Shown piece by piece: positions 7,885-15,481 of a DNA stretch of 64,000 bases. The notes under the pieces are model-generated. The model did no database searches, was not told where the DNA came from, and saw nothing but the letters and a program-made list of their open reading frames with translations. Each line of letters starts with the position of its first letter. Position 1 is the stretch's first letter. This DNA comes from an uncultured Peptococcaceae bacterium (lineage in GTDB: Bacteria; Bacillota; Peptococcia; Peptococcales; Peptococcaceae), in NCBI GenBank assembly GCA_902492275.1, contig CABUKW010000003.1:6852-70851 (forward strand). The letters run 5' to 3'. The position numbers were made by a program, and so were the translations under genes.

Positions 7885-8400
7885 ATGAAAAAATTTTTAG
7901 CAGGTCTTTTTTTAGCAGCGAGCGTTTTGTTTGTAACCGTAACCGCTTCCGCTTGGGCGGCAGAACCAGCGCATCGGCAGGAGATAGGTAATTTTGAAAT
8001 CTTAGTCGGCGCAGAACGGGAAGCGCTCGGCCATTTATCCGCGAAGCCCTATTACAAAAACGAAACGCTGATGGTGCCGCTTCGCCCCATTGCAGAAGCC
8101 CTGGGCTATTCTGTCGTCTGGCAGGCGGAAACCGGTCAGGTTACAGTGGAGGACGCTTATACGCAAAAAGCGATGCTGCAGCCCGGAACGAAAATAGTCG
8201 CTTTTGAAGGAAAGCTGACGGTGATTGATTTGAGCCGACAAATAGAAGCGGCGGAAGCAATCGTGATGGATGGAGGCCGTACCTTTGTTCCGCTGGCTTT
8301 TTTTGAAGATTTTTTCAATACAACTTGTTTGGAAGGCGACGCTGTGATAATCGAGCCGGAAATGGCTTATGTACAGGATGAGGAAATGGCTAATCAATAG
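7885..8400 (+). CDS. Secreted stalk-domain (copper amine oxidase N-like) protein
   Basis: A 171-residue exported protein. It has a signal peptide (MKKFLAGLFLAASVLFV, cleavage likely after SAWA) and then a copper amine oxidase N-terminal-like stalk domain. That domain is marked by ETLMVPLRPIAEALGYSVVW, VTVEDAYTQKA and GGRTFVPLAFFEDFF. Such domains are common on the surface of Firmicutes and probably bind cell wall or form stalks; no oxidase domain is present. I chose the ATG at 7885 (TGAGG 7 bases upstream) over the GTG at 7879. It is monocistronic. Confidence 0.8.
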   Translation: MKKFLAGLFLAASVLFVTVTASAWAAEPAHRQEIGNFEILVGAEREALGHLSAKPYYKNETLMVPLRPIAEALGYSVVWQAETGQVTVEDAYTQKAMLQPGTKIVAFEGKLTVIDLSRQIEAAEAIVMDGGRTFVPLAFFEDFFNTTCLEGDAVIIEPEMAYVQDEEMANQ

Positions 8401-8491
8401 CTGGGATTAAGAATGCTTACACCAATAAAAAGATCGGATATGTTACACTATACAGGTACAGGAAAAATGAGACAACAGGAGCGATGACAAC

Positions 8492-9388
8492 ATGAAGAAA
8501 GCACTTGGCTACGGCATTTTGGCGTCCTTTTTCTTCGCCTTTACCTTTATTTTAAATCGCAGCATGAATTTGGGCGGCGGCTATTGGCTGTGGAGCGCCT
8601 GTCTGCGGTATCTGTTTATGCTGCCCATGCTGGCGGCGTTGGTGTGGCGGGAGCATTCTTGGCCCAAAATCCAGACAGAGATTTTGCGCAAGCCTAAGCG
8701 CTGGATTTTGTGGAGTACGGTTGGCTTCGGCTTGTTCTATATGCCCCTCACCATGGCGTCTATTTACGGCGAATCCTGGTTTGTGGCGGCCACCTGGCAG
8801 CTGACCATCGTGGCCGGCGTTTTGCTGACGCCGCTGTTTGGCCGCGCTGTGCCGGTGAAAAATTTTTTGATGTCCTGTTTGGTGCTGTGCGGCATTTTTT
8901 TGCTGCAAGTGCCCAACATCCGCGTCGGCGCTGTGGAAAATATTTTGATGCCGTTGGCGCTGATTTTGGTGGCAGCCTTTTCTTATCCGCTGGGCAACCG
9001 CAAGATGATGATTTTGTCGGACTTAACCACCTTGCAGCGGGTTTTTGGCATGACGTTGTGCAGTATGCCCTTTTGGCTGCTGTGTTCTGCGGTGGCTTTG
9101 GGCCGCGCCGGTCTGCCCTCCGGCGGGCAGATGGTGCAGTCGTTGGCGGTGGCGCTGTTTTCCGGCGTGATTGCCACCATTTTATTTTTTAAAGCGACCG
9201 ACTTGGTAAAAGAAAATCCGCGGCAGCTGGCTGTCATCGAAGCCACCCAATCAGGCGAGGTGCTGTTCACTCTGCTGGGCGGCATTTTATTCTTAGGCGA
9301 CAGCGTGCCCGACATGCTGGGCCTGTGCGGCATTTTTATCGTTGTTGCGGGCATGGTGGGCAACAGCCTGGTGAGCCAAGCAACTTAG
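8492..9388 (+). CDS. DMT-superfamily exporter (EmrE-like, multidrug resistance type)
   Basis: A 298-residue protein with about ten membrane helices and the two-fold EamA-like repeat. It belongs to the putative multidrug-resistance efflux branch of the drug/metabolite transporter superfamily. Characteristic parts are FFFAFTFILNRSMNLGGG at the start, GESWFVAATWQLTIVAG in the first half, and AVIEATQSGEVLFTLLGG in the second half. AGGAGCG precedes the ATG and a strong terminator follows, so it is a single-gene unit. The substrate is unknown. Confidence 0.82.
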   Translation: MKKALGYGILASFFFAFTFILNRSMNLGGGYWLWSACLRYLFMLPMLAALVWREHSWPKIQTEILRKPKRWILWSTVGFGLFYMPLTMASIYGESWFVAATWQLTIVAGVLLTPLFGRAVPVKNFLMSCLVLCGIFLLQVPNIRVGAVENILMPLALILVAAFSYPLGNRKMMILSDLTTLQRVFGMTLCSMPFWLLCSAVALGRAGLPSGGQMVQSLAVALFSGVIATILFFKATDLVKENPRQLAVIEATQSGEVLFTLLGGILFLGDSVPDMLGLCGIFIVVAGMVGNSLVSQAT

Positions 9389-9404
9389 TACGATTTTTTA
9401 ATAA

Positions 9405-9458
9405 AAAGAGCCTGCCGTGGCAGTATTGGTTGCGATACTGCTGCGGCAGGCTCTTTGA
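9405..9458 (+). terminator. Strong rho-independent terminator
   Basis: A long stem AAAGAGCCTGCCG...CGGCAGGCTCTTT, with an inner arm CAGTAT/ATACTG, follows the DMT gene. Confidence 0.93.
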
Positions 9459-9584
9459 TTTACCGTAATTTTCAAGATTAACATTTCGGAAACAGTTTAT
9501 TATTAATTCGCAAACAACAGCGGCGTAAGATACAAATATCGGGTGAATGAAATGTCCGAAATGACAGGAGGTTTGCAAAAAGAA

Positions 9585-9959
9585 ATGGAAAAGAAAAATT
9601 TTGTGTCGTTGTTGTTCAGTGTAGTAGGGCTTGTGCTGTTTGCCTTAGGGATGTGCATGTGCCTGCTGCCGGAATGGAATGCCTTTAATCAGGGGTTGGT
9701 ATTGGGCTGCGCAGGTTTGATTGTGTTACTGATTATGGTTATGGTACGCCGCAAGATGGAAGGAAAGCCAATCGTTGCGGTGCCGGACGGCAAAACCATC
9801 GGCGCTATTTTGTTGACAGTTGTAGGCGTGCTGACGTTGGGCGTAGGCATGTGTCTGGTCATGGTTTGGACCGAATATCTGATGGTTGGCGTGGTGATTG
9901 GTCTGATCGGGATTGTGTTGCTGCTGTGTTTGATTCCTATCTTAAAAGGAATTCACTAA
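9585..9959 (+). CDS. Small four-helix membrane protein with internal duplication
   Basis: A 124-residue membrane protein made of two similar halves: SVVGLVLFALGMCMCLLPEW..GLVLGCAGLIVLL and TVVGVLTLGVGMCLVMVW..GVVIGLIGIVLLL. Each half has a GxGMC motif followed by a second helix. The ATG at 9585 has AGGAGG 13 bases upstream; in-frame starts at 9543-9561 lack an SD. The protein at 12994 has the same GVGLC helix pair, so the two are paralogues flanking the two-component operon. The family is known only as a hypothetical clostridial protein. Confidence 0.68.
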   Translation: MEKKNFVSLLFSVVGLVLFALGMCMCLLPEWNAFNQGLVLGCAGLIVLLIMVMVRRKMEGKPIVAVPDGKTIGAILLTVVGVLTLGVGMCLVMVWTEYLMVGVVIGLIGIVLLLCLIPILKGIH

Positions 9960-9986
9960 AATTTTTAAGGATGGAGTGTGTAGAAT

Positions 9987-10193
9987 ATGACAGAGTACAA
10001 ATTAAAAACGCCGAAAGGTGTGGAGAAGCTGGTAACAGGAACCTATGAAAAAATTCGCGACGGTGTTGTGGATACTTACGAAAAAATTGAAAGCACAATT
10101 GTGGATAACTACCAGAAAATTGAGGATAAGTTTGTGGATACTTTCTTAGAAAAAGTAGAAACCGAAGAAATTGTGGATAAAAACGACAAGTAA
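9987..10193 (+). CDS. Small charged protein with 11-residue repeats
   Basis: A 68-residue soluble protein. Residues about 19-55 contain three 11-residue repeats, TYEKIRDGVVD, TYEKIESTIVD and NYQKIEDKFVD, then a partial TFLEK. Hydrophobic and charged residues alternate so that each repeat forms three turns of an amphipathic helix. This is the periodicity of surface- or lipid-binding helices (inference). It lies 27 bases after the small membrane protein, with GGAG 10 bases before the ATG, so the two are probably cotranscribed. Similar MTEYKLKTPKG-starting proteins occur in other Firmicutes without known function. Confidence 0.75.
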   Translation: MTEYKLKTPKGVEKLVTGTYEKIRDGVVDTYEKIESTIVDNYQKIEDKFVDTFLEKVETEEIVDKNDK

Positions 10194-10216
10194 TCCACAA
10201 TTCCTATCGTTCGTTC

Positions 10217-10248
10217 GCAGCTGCCGTATCCCCTATCCGCGGCAGCTG
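10217..10248 (+). other. Stem-loop before the terminator
   Basis: CAGCTGCCG pairs with CGGCAGCTG over a 12-base loop. It has no T-run of its own, so it is probably part of a double-hairpin terminator. Confidence 0.6.
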
Positions 10249-10256
10249 TGCTGTCC

Positions 10257-10297
10257 AATCTCTGCCGCTGTGCAAAAACTGCGGCAGAGATTTTTTG
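10257..10297 (+). terminator. Rho-independent terminator
   Basis: AATCTCTGCCGC pairs with GCGGCAGAGATT and is followed by TTTTTT. It ends the 9585-10193 unit. Confidence 0.9.
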
Positions 10298-10372
10298 CTT
10301 GCCTCTGAAATGGAAACAAAACTTTAACAATTCGGTGGTATAATAAAAAAAATACGCTGAGGAGGTGTAGGG

Positions 10373-11044
10373 ATGGTGCGCATTTTAGTAGTAGAGGACG
10401 ATAGGGAACTGAATAAGGTGGTGTGTTCCTTTTTGACACAGCAGGGCTATGACGCCGTAGGCTGTTTGAGCGCCACGGAAGCTTATGATGCTATGTATGG
10501 CGGCGTTTTTGATTTCATCATTTCAGATATTATGATGCCCGGTGTGGACGGGTTTGAATTTGCCCAGACGGTACGGGAGCTGAATGCAGAAATTCCTATT
10601 TTGTTTATGACAGCGCGGGACGATTTGTCGGCCAAACAACGGGGCTTTCGCGCAGGCATCGACGATTATATGGTGAAGCCGGTGGATTTAGACGAATTGG
10701 TGCTGCGCATCGGCGCGCTGCTGCGGCGGTCTAAAATTGCCAGCAGCAAAAAACTGACGGTAGGCGCGTTGACGCTGGATGCCGAAGAGCATACCGCCTA
10801 TTTGGACGATGCGGAAATTGCGCTGACAGTGCGGGAATTTAATCTGCTTTACAAGCTGCTGTCCTATCCGCGCAAAACCTTTACCCGCGCCCAGTTGATG
10901 GACGAATTTTGGGACGCTGACAGCGCTTCCGGGCCGCGGGTGGTGGATGTGTATATCACCAAGCTGCGGGATAAATTGTCGGCCTGTGAGGATTTTGAAA
11001 TTGTGACAGTCCATGGCCTGGGGTATAAGGCGGTGCTGAAATGA
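10373..11044 (+). CDS. OmpR-family response regulator
   Basis: A 223-residue two-domain regulator. The receiver domain has the acidic pair VVEDD (Asp9/Asp10), the phosphoacceptor Asp52 in IISDIMMPGVDG, the conserved Thr in FMTARDD and Lys in MVKPVD. The C-terminal winged helix has LTVREFNLLYKLLSYPRKTFTRAQL and ends VVDVYITKLRDKL..VHGLGYKAV, typical of OmpR/PhoB. GAGGAGG precedes the ATG, and a TATAAT extended -10 (TGGTATAAT) is 25 bases further up. It overlaps the kinase gene by four bases (ATGA), giving translational coupling. Confidence 0.95.
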   Translation: MVRILVVEDDRELNKVVCSFLTQQGYDAVGCLSATEAYDAMYGGVFDFIISDIMMPGVDGFEFAQTVRELNAEIPILFMTARDDLSAKQRGFRAGIDDYMVKPVDLDELVLRIGALLRRSKIASSKKLTVGALTLDAEEHTAYLDDAEIALTVREFNLLYKLLSYPRKTFTRAQLMDEFWDADSASGPRVVDVYITKLRDKLSACEDFEIVTVHGLGYKAVLK

Positions 11045-12099
11045 AAGCGGACAACGTTAGTCAAAAGGTTCATCGCAGCTTATTTTCGGCGCGGCGCTAT
11101 GTAACGTTTTTTCTGCTGATTTCTTTTGTGGTGACAACCAATTTTATTTTGTTTTTGCGAACGTTAGGGGTAACGGTTACCGATGTGCGCGGCAGCGCCA
11201 TCCTTACTTTTTGCAATGTCATATTTCTAAGTTTGGTATTTACAGTTTGCGACGGAGTGCGGCAACAGTATATGGTGGAACGTCCCATGCGGCGCATTCT
11301 GCAGGCTACCCAGCGGATTACGCAGGGCGATTTTTCGGTGCGGATTCAGCCGCTGCACGGTTTGGAATGGATGAATGAATTTGATGTGATTATTGCCGAT
11401 TTTAATAAAATGGCGGAAGAACTGTCCAGCATTGAAACCTTGCGCACCGACTTTATTGCCAGTGTGTCCCATGAATTGAAAACGCCGTTGGCCGTGATGC
11501 AAAACTATGCCACCATGCTGCAGGCGCCCAATCTTACGGCGGGCCAACGAGCCGAATATACCCGCGCCATTGCCGACGCCGCACGGCGGCTTTCCGAGTT
11601 GATTACCAATATTTTGCGGCTGAATAAGCTGGAAAATCAAAATATTTTTCCCGATGTAACGCAGTACAATTTGGGAGAACAACTGCGGGAATGCGTGTTA
11701 GCCTTGGAAGATTTGTGGGACAAAAAAAATTTGCAGTTAGAAATTGCCATTGACGATGTGCAGGTGGAAGCCGACGCCGAATTGCTGATGCTGGTGTGGA
11801 ATAATTTGCTCTCCAATGCCATTAAATTTACCGAGGATGGCGGCGCCATTGCCGTAACTGTAACAGAAACCGGCCGATGGGCGGTGGTCAGTATTGCGGA
11901 TACCGGCTGCGGCATCCGCGCCGAGGTTGGGCGGCGTATATTTGAAAAATTTTATCAGGGCGACAGCTCCCACGCCACGCAGGGCAACGGCTTGGGTTTG
12001 GCACTGGTGAAACGTATTGTAGATATTATTGGCGGGGAAATATCGGTAGAAAGTGCTGTCGGTGTAGGCAGCACCTTTACCGTGCGGTTGCCCAAATGA
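11041..12099 (+). CDS. Sensor histidine kinase with a minimal extracytoplasmic loop
   Basis: A 352-residue membrane kinase and partner of the regulator at 10373. Two membrane helices (about 21-41 and 51-70) are joined by a loop of only about ten residues, as in intramembrane-sensing kinases. A HAMP-like linker follows, then HisKA with phospho-His144 in VSHELKTPLAV, N-box LLSNAIKF, G1 DTGCGI and G2 GNGLGLALVK. The loop is too short to bind a ligand outside the cell. The signal probably comes through the membrane or a partner such as the cotranscribed membrane protein at 12096 (inference). Confidence 0.93.
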   Translation: MKADNVSQKVHRSLFSARRYVTFFLLISFVVTTNFILFLRTLGVTVTDVRGSAILTFCNVIFLSLVFTVCDGVRQQYMVERPMRRILQATQRITQGDFSVRIQPLHGLEWMNEFDVIIADFNKMAEELSSIETLRTDFIASVSHELKTPLAVMQNYATMLQAPNLTAGQRAEYTRAIADAARRLSELITNILRLNKLENQNIFPDVTQYNLGEQLRECVLALEDLWDKKNLQLEIAIDDVQVEADAELLMLVWNNLLSNAIKFTEDGGAIAVTVTETGRWAVVSIADTGCGIRAEVGRRIFEKFYQGDSSHATQGNGLGLALVKRIVDIIGGEISVESAVGVGSTFTVRLPK

Positions 12100-13001
12100 G
12101 CGATAAAAAACGTTGGCGAACCTTTCTATGGCACTGCCTGTATCCTGGCTGGTTGTGGGTGGTTTTGTTAGCCCTGCTTTCCGCAGCAGCTTTGGTATAT
12201 GTTTTTACTGCCCAGAAGGAAGATACCATTCTGGCCTACGTGACTTATGTAGTCTCTTTTTATGCGCTGGTGATTGTTTGCGCGTTGGGATGGAAACAGG
12301 GACGGGCTATCCGGCAATTTTTGTATCATCATCAGTTCAGCAGCCGTTATCTTACCGATTTTGTGTTTCGCACGCGGCTGGGTCTGTATCCATCTTTCTG
12401 CATGCACGGCTTGTATGCCGCCTTTCATGTTGCGATAGGCGTGTATGACCGCTCGCCCTGGTTTGGTGCGCTGGGTGTGTATTACTTTGTTTTGAGCCTG
12501 ATTAAATTTTCATTGTTGCGGCATTTAGGAACCGATAGCGTACAGAGGAACTTGAAAAAGTATCGTTTTTGCGGCGGTTTGTTGCTGATGATGAGTTTGG
12601 CTATGACTATCGTTGTCTGGCAGATGATAAATGGACACGATGGCCGTCAATATCCGGGCTATCTCATCTATGTAGTGGCGCTGTATGCCTTTTACGCGTT
12701 TGGAAATGCCATAAAAAATATGATCAAATGCAGAAAGCTGTACAATCCGATTTTATCGGCAGCAAAAATGATAAGCTTTGCTACGGCGATGGTTTCTATG
12801 CTATCTTTGCAGGCAGCCATGTTTCAATCATTCGGGGGAACACTGTCTTTGCGGCGCACGATGAGTTTTTGGACCGGTAGCGCGGTGTGTGTGTTTCTAT
12901 TTGCCATGGCTTTGTATATGATTGTACATGGCAATCGGCAGCTACAAAAAATTGCAGCACAGCAAGAAAACATGAGGAATGGGGGAAAGAACCTTGAATA
13001 A
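12096..13001 (+). CDS. Polytopic membrane protein of unknown function, in the two-component operon
   Basis: A 301-residue protein with about eight predicted membrane helices and positively charged loops (KQGRAIRQFLYHHQFSSRYL, RNLKKYRF). I do not recognise a family. It overlaps the kinase gene by four bases (ATGA) and the following small membrane-protein gene by eight, so it is made together with the two-component system. Since the kinase lacks a sensory domain, this protein is a candidate signal-sensing partner or the main output (inference). GC content matches its neighbours. Confidence 0.75.
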   Translation: MSDKKRWRTFLWHCLYPGWLWVVLLALLSAAALVYVFTAQKEDTILAYVTYVVSFYALVIVCALGWKQGRAIRQFLYHHQFSSRYLTDFVFRTRLGLYPSFCMHGLYAAFHVAIGVYDRSPWFGALGVYYFVLSLIKFSLLRHLGTDSVQRNLKKYRFCGGLLLMMSLAMTIVVWQMINGHDGRQYPGYLIYVVALYAFYAFGNAIKNMIKCRKLYNPILSAAKMISFATAMVSMLSLQAAMFQSFGGTLSLRRTMSFWTGSAVCVFLFAMALYMIVHGNRQLQKIAAQQENMRNGGKNLE

Positions 13002-13407
13002 ACATCAGGAGTGCGTTGCACATGTCACTGGGGAGCAGAAAGAAAATTTTTCTTACACTTATTCAGCCCGTCAGCAAGAGGAAATATTGGCCATCCGGCA
13101 AAAATATTTGTCCCCGGCAGAAGATAAAATGGAACAACTGCGTAGATTGGATAGAAAGACGCATTTGCCCGGCGTTATTGCAGCAATCGCTGTAAGGTTA
13201 ATCGGTATCTTAGCCTTCGGTGTTGGACTGTGCTGTGTTACTATTGAAAGCTGGGAAATGTATTTTATACAGGGTGTATTTTTAGGCATCGTGGGGTTGC
13301 TATTGATGATCGCAGCGATTCCGTTGCATCACAGCATTACAAACTATATGCGAAAGAAAATGGCTGCGGAAGTGCTGGCGATTACCGACGAGCTTTTGCA
13401 AAAATAA
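12994..13407 (+). CDS. Membrane protein with N-terminal soluble helix region
   Basis: A 137-residue protein. A charged N-terminal region (YSARQQEEILAIRQKYLSPAED) is followed by two membrane helices, ILAFGVGLCCVTIESWEM and GVFLGIVGLLLMIAAIPL, and a short basic tail. The helix pair resembles each half of the protein at 9585. I chose the TTG at 12994, which has GGGGGAAAG 8 bases upstream and overlaps the preceding stop; the ATG at 12979 has the SD too close. It is the last gene of the two-component operon. Function unknown. Confidence 0.65.
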   Translation: MNKHQECVAHVTGEQKENFSYTYSARQQEEILAIRQKYLSPAEDKMEQLRRLDRKTHLPGVIAAIAVRLIGILAFGVGLCCVTIESWEMYFIQGVFLGIVGLLLMIAAIPLHHSITNYMRKKMAAEVLAITDELLQK

Positions 13408-13521
13408 ATAAGAACGATTTTATTTCCTGCCAAATTATTGCGCGGGAAATATTTTTTTCGTCAAAAAAATTTCCCGCCTTCAAAAAAATAAAATAGCTCG
13501 ACAGCAATTCTATTGCTACAA

Positions 13522-13541
13522 GTATTTCCCGGAAAATAATT
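13522..13541. repeat. 20-bp dispersed repeat, copy 1
   Basis: GTATTTCCCGGAAAATAATT here is identical to 34469-34488. A related hairpin, TATTTCCTGC / GCGCGGGAAATA, lies at 13422-13453. It may be part of a small AT-rich intergenic element. Confidence 0.55.
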
Positions 13542-13566
13542 CGACAAAAAATTTTTGAAAAACTTC

Positions 13567-13597
13567 TTGACTCTGCCCTAAGGTCAGACAGTACACT
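13567..13597 (+). promoter_or_regulatory. MerR-type promoter with 19-bp spacer
   Basis: -35 TTGACT (13567-13572) and -10 TACACT (13592-13597) are 19 bases apart. The spacer contains the dyad CTGCCCTAAGGTCAG. Overlong spacers with a central dyad are the signature of MerR-family control, here likely autoregulation of the next gene. Confidence 0.8.
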
Positions 13598-13639
13598 AAA
13601 TATAACAATTCGAATTGGAAATTTAGAGGAGTGGATAGT

Positions 13640-14443
13640 ATGTTGAGTATTGGAGAATTTTCCCGCGCATGTCAGGTTACCATCAAAGCGCTGCATCACT
13701 ATGATAAGCTGGATTTGGTGAAGCCGGCCTACATTGATTCACAAAGCGGGTATCGTTATTACGAAACCAATCAAGTGCCCCAGCTGTTATTGATTCAGCG
13801 TCTGAAACGCTACGGATTTTCGTTGGCTGAAATTCAGCAGCTTTTGTCCACCGATAATCAGAGTATACTCGTTGCAAAATTATCTGCGCAGAAAGAAATT
13901 TTAAAGCAGCAAGTGACACAAACCAACAGTATTGTGCATGAGCTGGAGCAGCATCTACGAGATTTTGAAAGGACGGGAAATATTATGAGTTATCAGAATC
14001 AATATCAGATTATCTTAAAAGAAACCGACGATATGGCGATTATCAGTTATCGACAGCAGATGAGTGTGGAGGATTTTTGTCAGGCGTACAGCAAATTGTT
14101 TGAGCGCGTTGCGCGGGAACATATCCAGGTGGTTGCGCCGGTGATGACCATTTATCATGACAAGGTGTTTCATCCTGACAGCAGCGATATGGAAGTGGCG
14201 GCGCCAGTAGAAGCCAAACAGGCTGACCGTGTGCTGCAAGGCGGCTTATGCGCCACTACCATACATCGCGGCGCCTATTCGTCTATGGCCGACGCTTACG
14301 GTGCGTTGACCAAATGGATTGCTGACAACGGCTATGAAATCATCGGCACGCCCTACGATATTTATTGGAAGAGCCATCAAGACGGTGTGACGAATGTAGA
14401 CGAGTGGGAAACAGAAATTCGGTTCCCGATTGGGAAAAAATAA
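13640..14443 (+). CDS. MerR-family regulator with GyrI-like effector domain
   Basis: A 267-residue activator of the BltR/BmrR type. The N-terminal MerR helix-turn-helix is clear (MLSIGEFSRACQVTIKALHHYDKLDLVKPAYID, then SGYRYY and RLKRYGFSLAEIQQLL). A coiled-coil dimer helix covers about 85-125, and a C-terminal GyrI-like/SOUL small-molecule-binding domain begins near residue 130 (YQIILKETDDMAIISY). The ATG at 13640 is placed by GAGGAG 7 bases upstream; a GTG at 13631 is inside the SD. The 19-bp promoter suggests autoregulation. No efflux gene is adjacent, so the target is unclear. Confidence 0.9.
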   Translation: MLSIGEFSRACQVTIKALHHYDKLDLVKPAYIDSQSGYRYYETNQVPQLLLIQRLKRYGFSLAEIQQLLSTDNQSILVAKLSAQKEILKQQVTQTNSIVHELEQHLRDFERTGNIMSYQNQYQIILKETDDMAIISYRQQMSVEDFCQAYSKLFERVAREHIQVVAPVMTIYHDKVFHPDSSDMEVAAPVEAKQADRVLQGGLCATTIHRGAYSSMADAYGALTKWIADNGYEIIGTPYDIYWKSHQDGVTNVDEWETEIRFPIGKK

Positions 14444-14520
14444 AAGAATTTCCATAGCGCGGCTGCGGCGGCATAACGATTGGTTCTACCGTCGGCTGCC
14501 GATTGGTAGGTATTGGGCAA

Positions 14521-14602
14521 GGGGTCGGTGAATTGCCGACTCCTTTTTGGACCGTTGCTGTGACAGATGGGTGGGCGAATCTCCCACCCATCCTTTTGCT
14601 GC
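14521..14602 (+). terminator. Tandem rho-independent terminators
   Basis: GTCGG-loop-CCGAC followed by TCCTTTTT (14521-14547), then GATGGGTGGG / CCCACCCATC followed by CTTTT (14566-14602). The rest of the 342-base gap holds the promoter of the next gene, with TATAAT near 14725, and TGTGCGTACTT, the same half-site as in the HxlR dyad at 841-851. Confidence 0.8.
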
Positions 14603-14785
14603 TGCTGGAAACCGATTGCGGCAAAATTTTTTTAGCGCCGTCAGCGCCCTTCCTGCCGCAAAGGTTACGCCACGGTAACTATGCCACAAGATTGTGCGTA
14701 CTTTTCATGCCTGAAAAAGAGAATTATAATAACAGCATAGCAAGTGAGACAAACAAAAAATATAAAATTTATGGAGGTCATGAAC

Positions 14786-15415
14786 ATGAAAGTAGCAGTT
14801 GTATGCGCAAACGGTAAAGCAGGAAAATTAATCGTGCAGGAAGCAGTGGAACGGGGCTTGGATGTAACAGCCATCGTGCGCGGAGAAAACAAAACGGTAG
14901 CCCAAAAAGCGCTGATTAAGGATTTATTTGATTTAACGGCACAGGATTTGGCGGGATTTGATGTTGTAATTGACGCTTTTGGCGCATGGACGCCGGAAAC
15001 CTTGCCGCAGCACAGCACTTCATTGAAACATTTGTGCGATTTATTGAGCGGCACCAAAATCCGTTTGCTGGTGGTAGGCGGTGCAGGCAGCTTGTATGTG
15101 AATGCAGAACACACCGCTCAGGTTATGGACGGCGCCGACTTCCCAGAAATGTTTAAACCGCTGGCAGCCGCTCAGGGAAAAGCTCTGGACGAATTGCGGG
15201 CCAGAAAGGATGTACAGTGGACCTTTATCAGCCCTGCCGGCGATTTCCAGGCTGACGGCGCAAGAACCGGCGCTTATCTGTTAGGCGGCGAGGAATTGCT
15301 GCTGAACAGCAAAGGGCAAAGCGTCATCAGCTATGCCGACTATGCCATCGCTATGGTAGATGAAGCGGTGAAAGGCAACCATGTGCAGCAGAGAATTTCT
15401 GTAGTTGCCGAATAA
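14786..15415 (+). CDS. NAD(P)-binding oxidoreductase (NmrA/SDR-like)
   Basis: A 209-residue atypical short-chain dehydrogenase. MKVAVVCANGKAGKLIVQEAVERG is a Rossmann dinucleotide loop of the GxxGxxG type with Ala-Asn at the first position. AGFDVVIDAFGAW and LLVVGGAGSLYVN follow, then VQWTFISPAGDFQADGARTG. No Ser-Tyr-Lys triad is seen, as in NmrA/YwnB-like proteins. I chose the ATG at 14786, with GGAGG 8 bases upstream. The upstream TGTGCGTACTT suggests that HxlR-type control may link it to the redox genes at the left end (inference). Confidence 0.85.
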   Translation: MKVAVVCANGKAGKLIVQEAVERGLDVTAIVRGENKTVAQKALIKDLFDLTAQDLAGFDVVIDAFGAWTPETLPQHSTSLKHLCDLLSGTKIRLLVVGGAGSLYVNAEHTAQVMDGADFPEMFKPLAAAQGKALDELRARKDVQWTFISPAGDFQADGARTGAYLLGGEELLLNSKGQSVISYADYAIAMVDEAVKGNHVQQRISVVAE

Positions 15416-15427
15416 AAAAGCAATAGG

Positions 15428-15467
15428 AAAAGAGCGCGAAACAATTTTCTTGCTTTGCGCTCTTTTA
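15428..15467. terminator. Bidirectional terminator between convergent genes
   Basis: AAAGAGCGC...GCGCTCTTTT, with an inner arm, lies between the oxidoreductase (+) and the TDT transporter (-). Confidence 0.88.
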
Positions 15468-15481
15468 TTGTGCAGAAAAAA

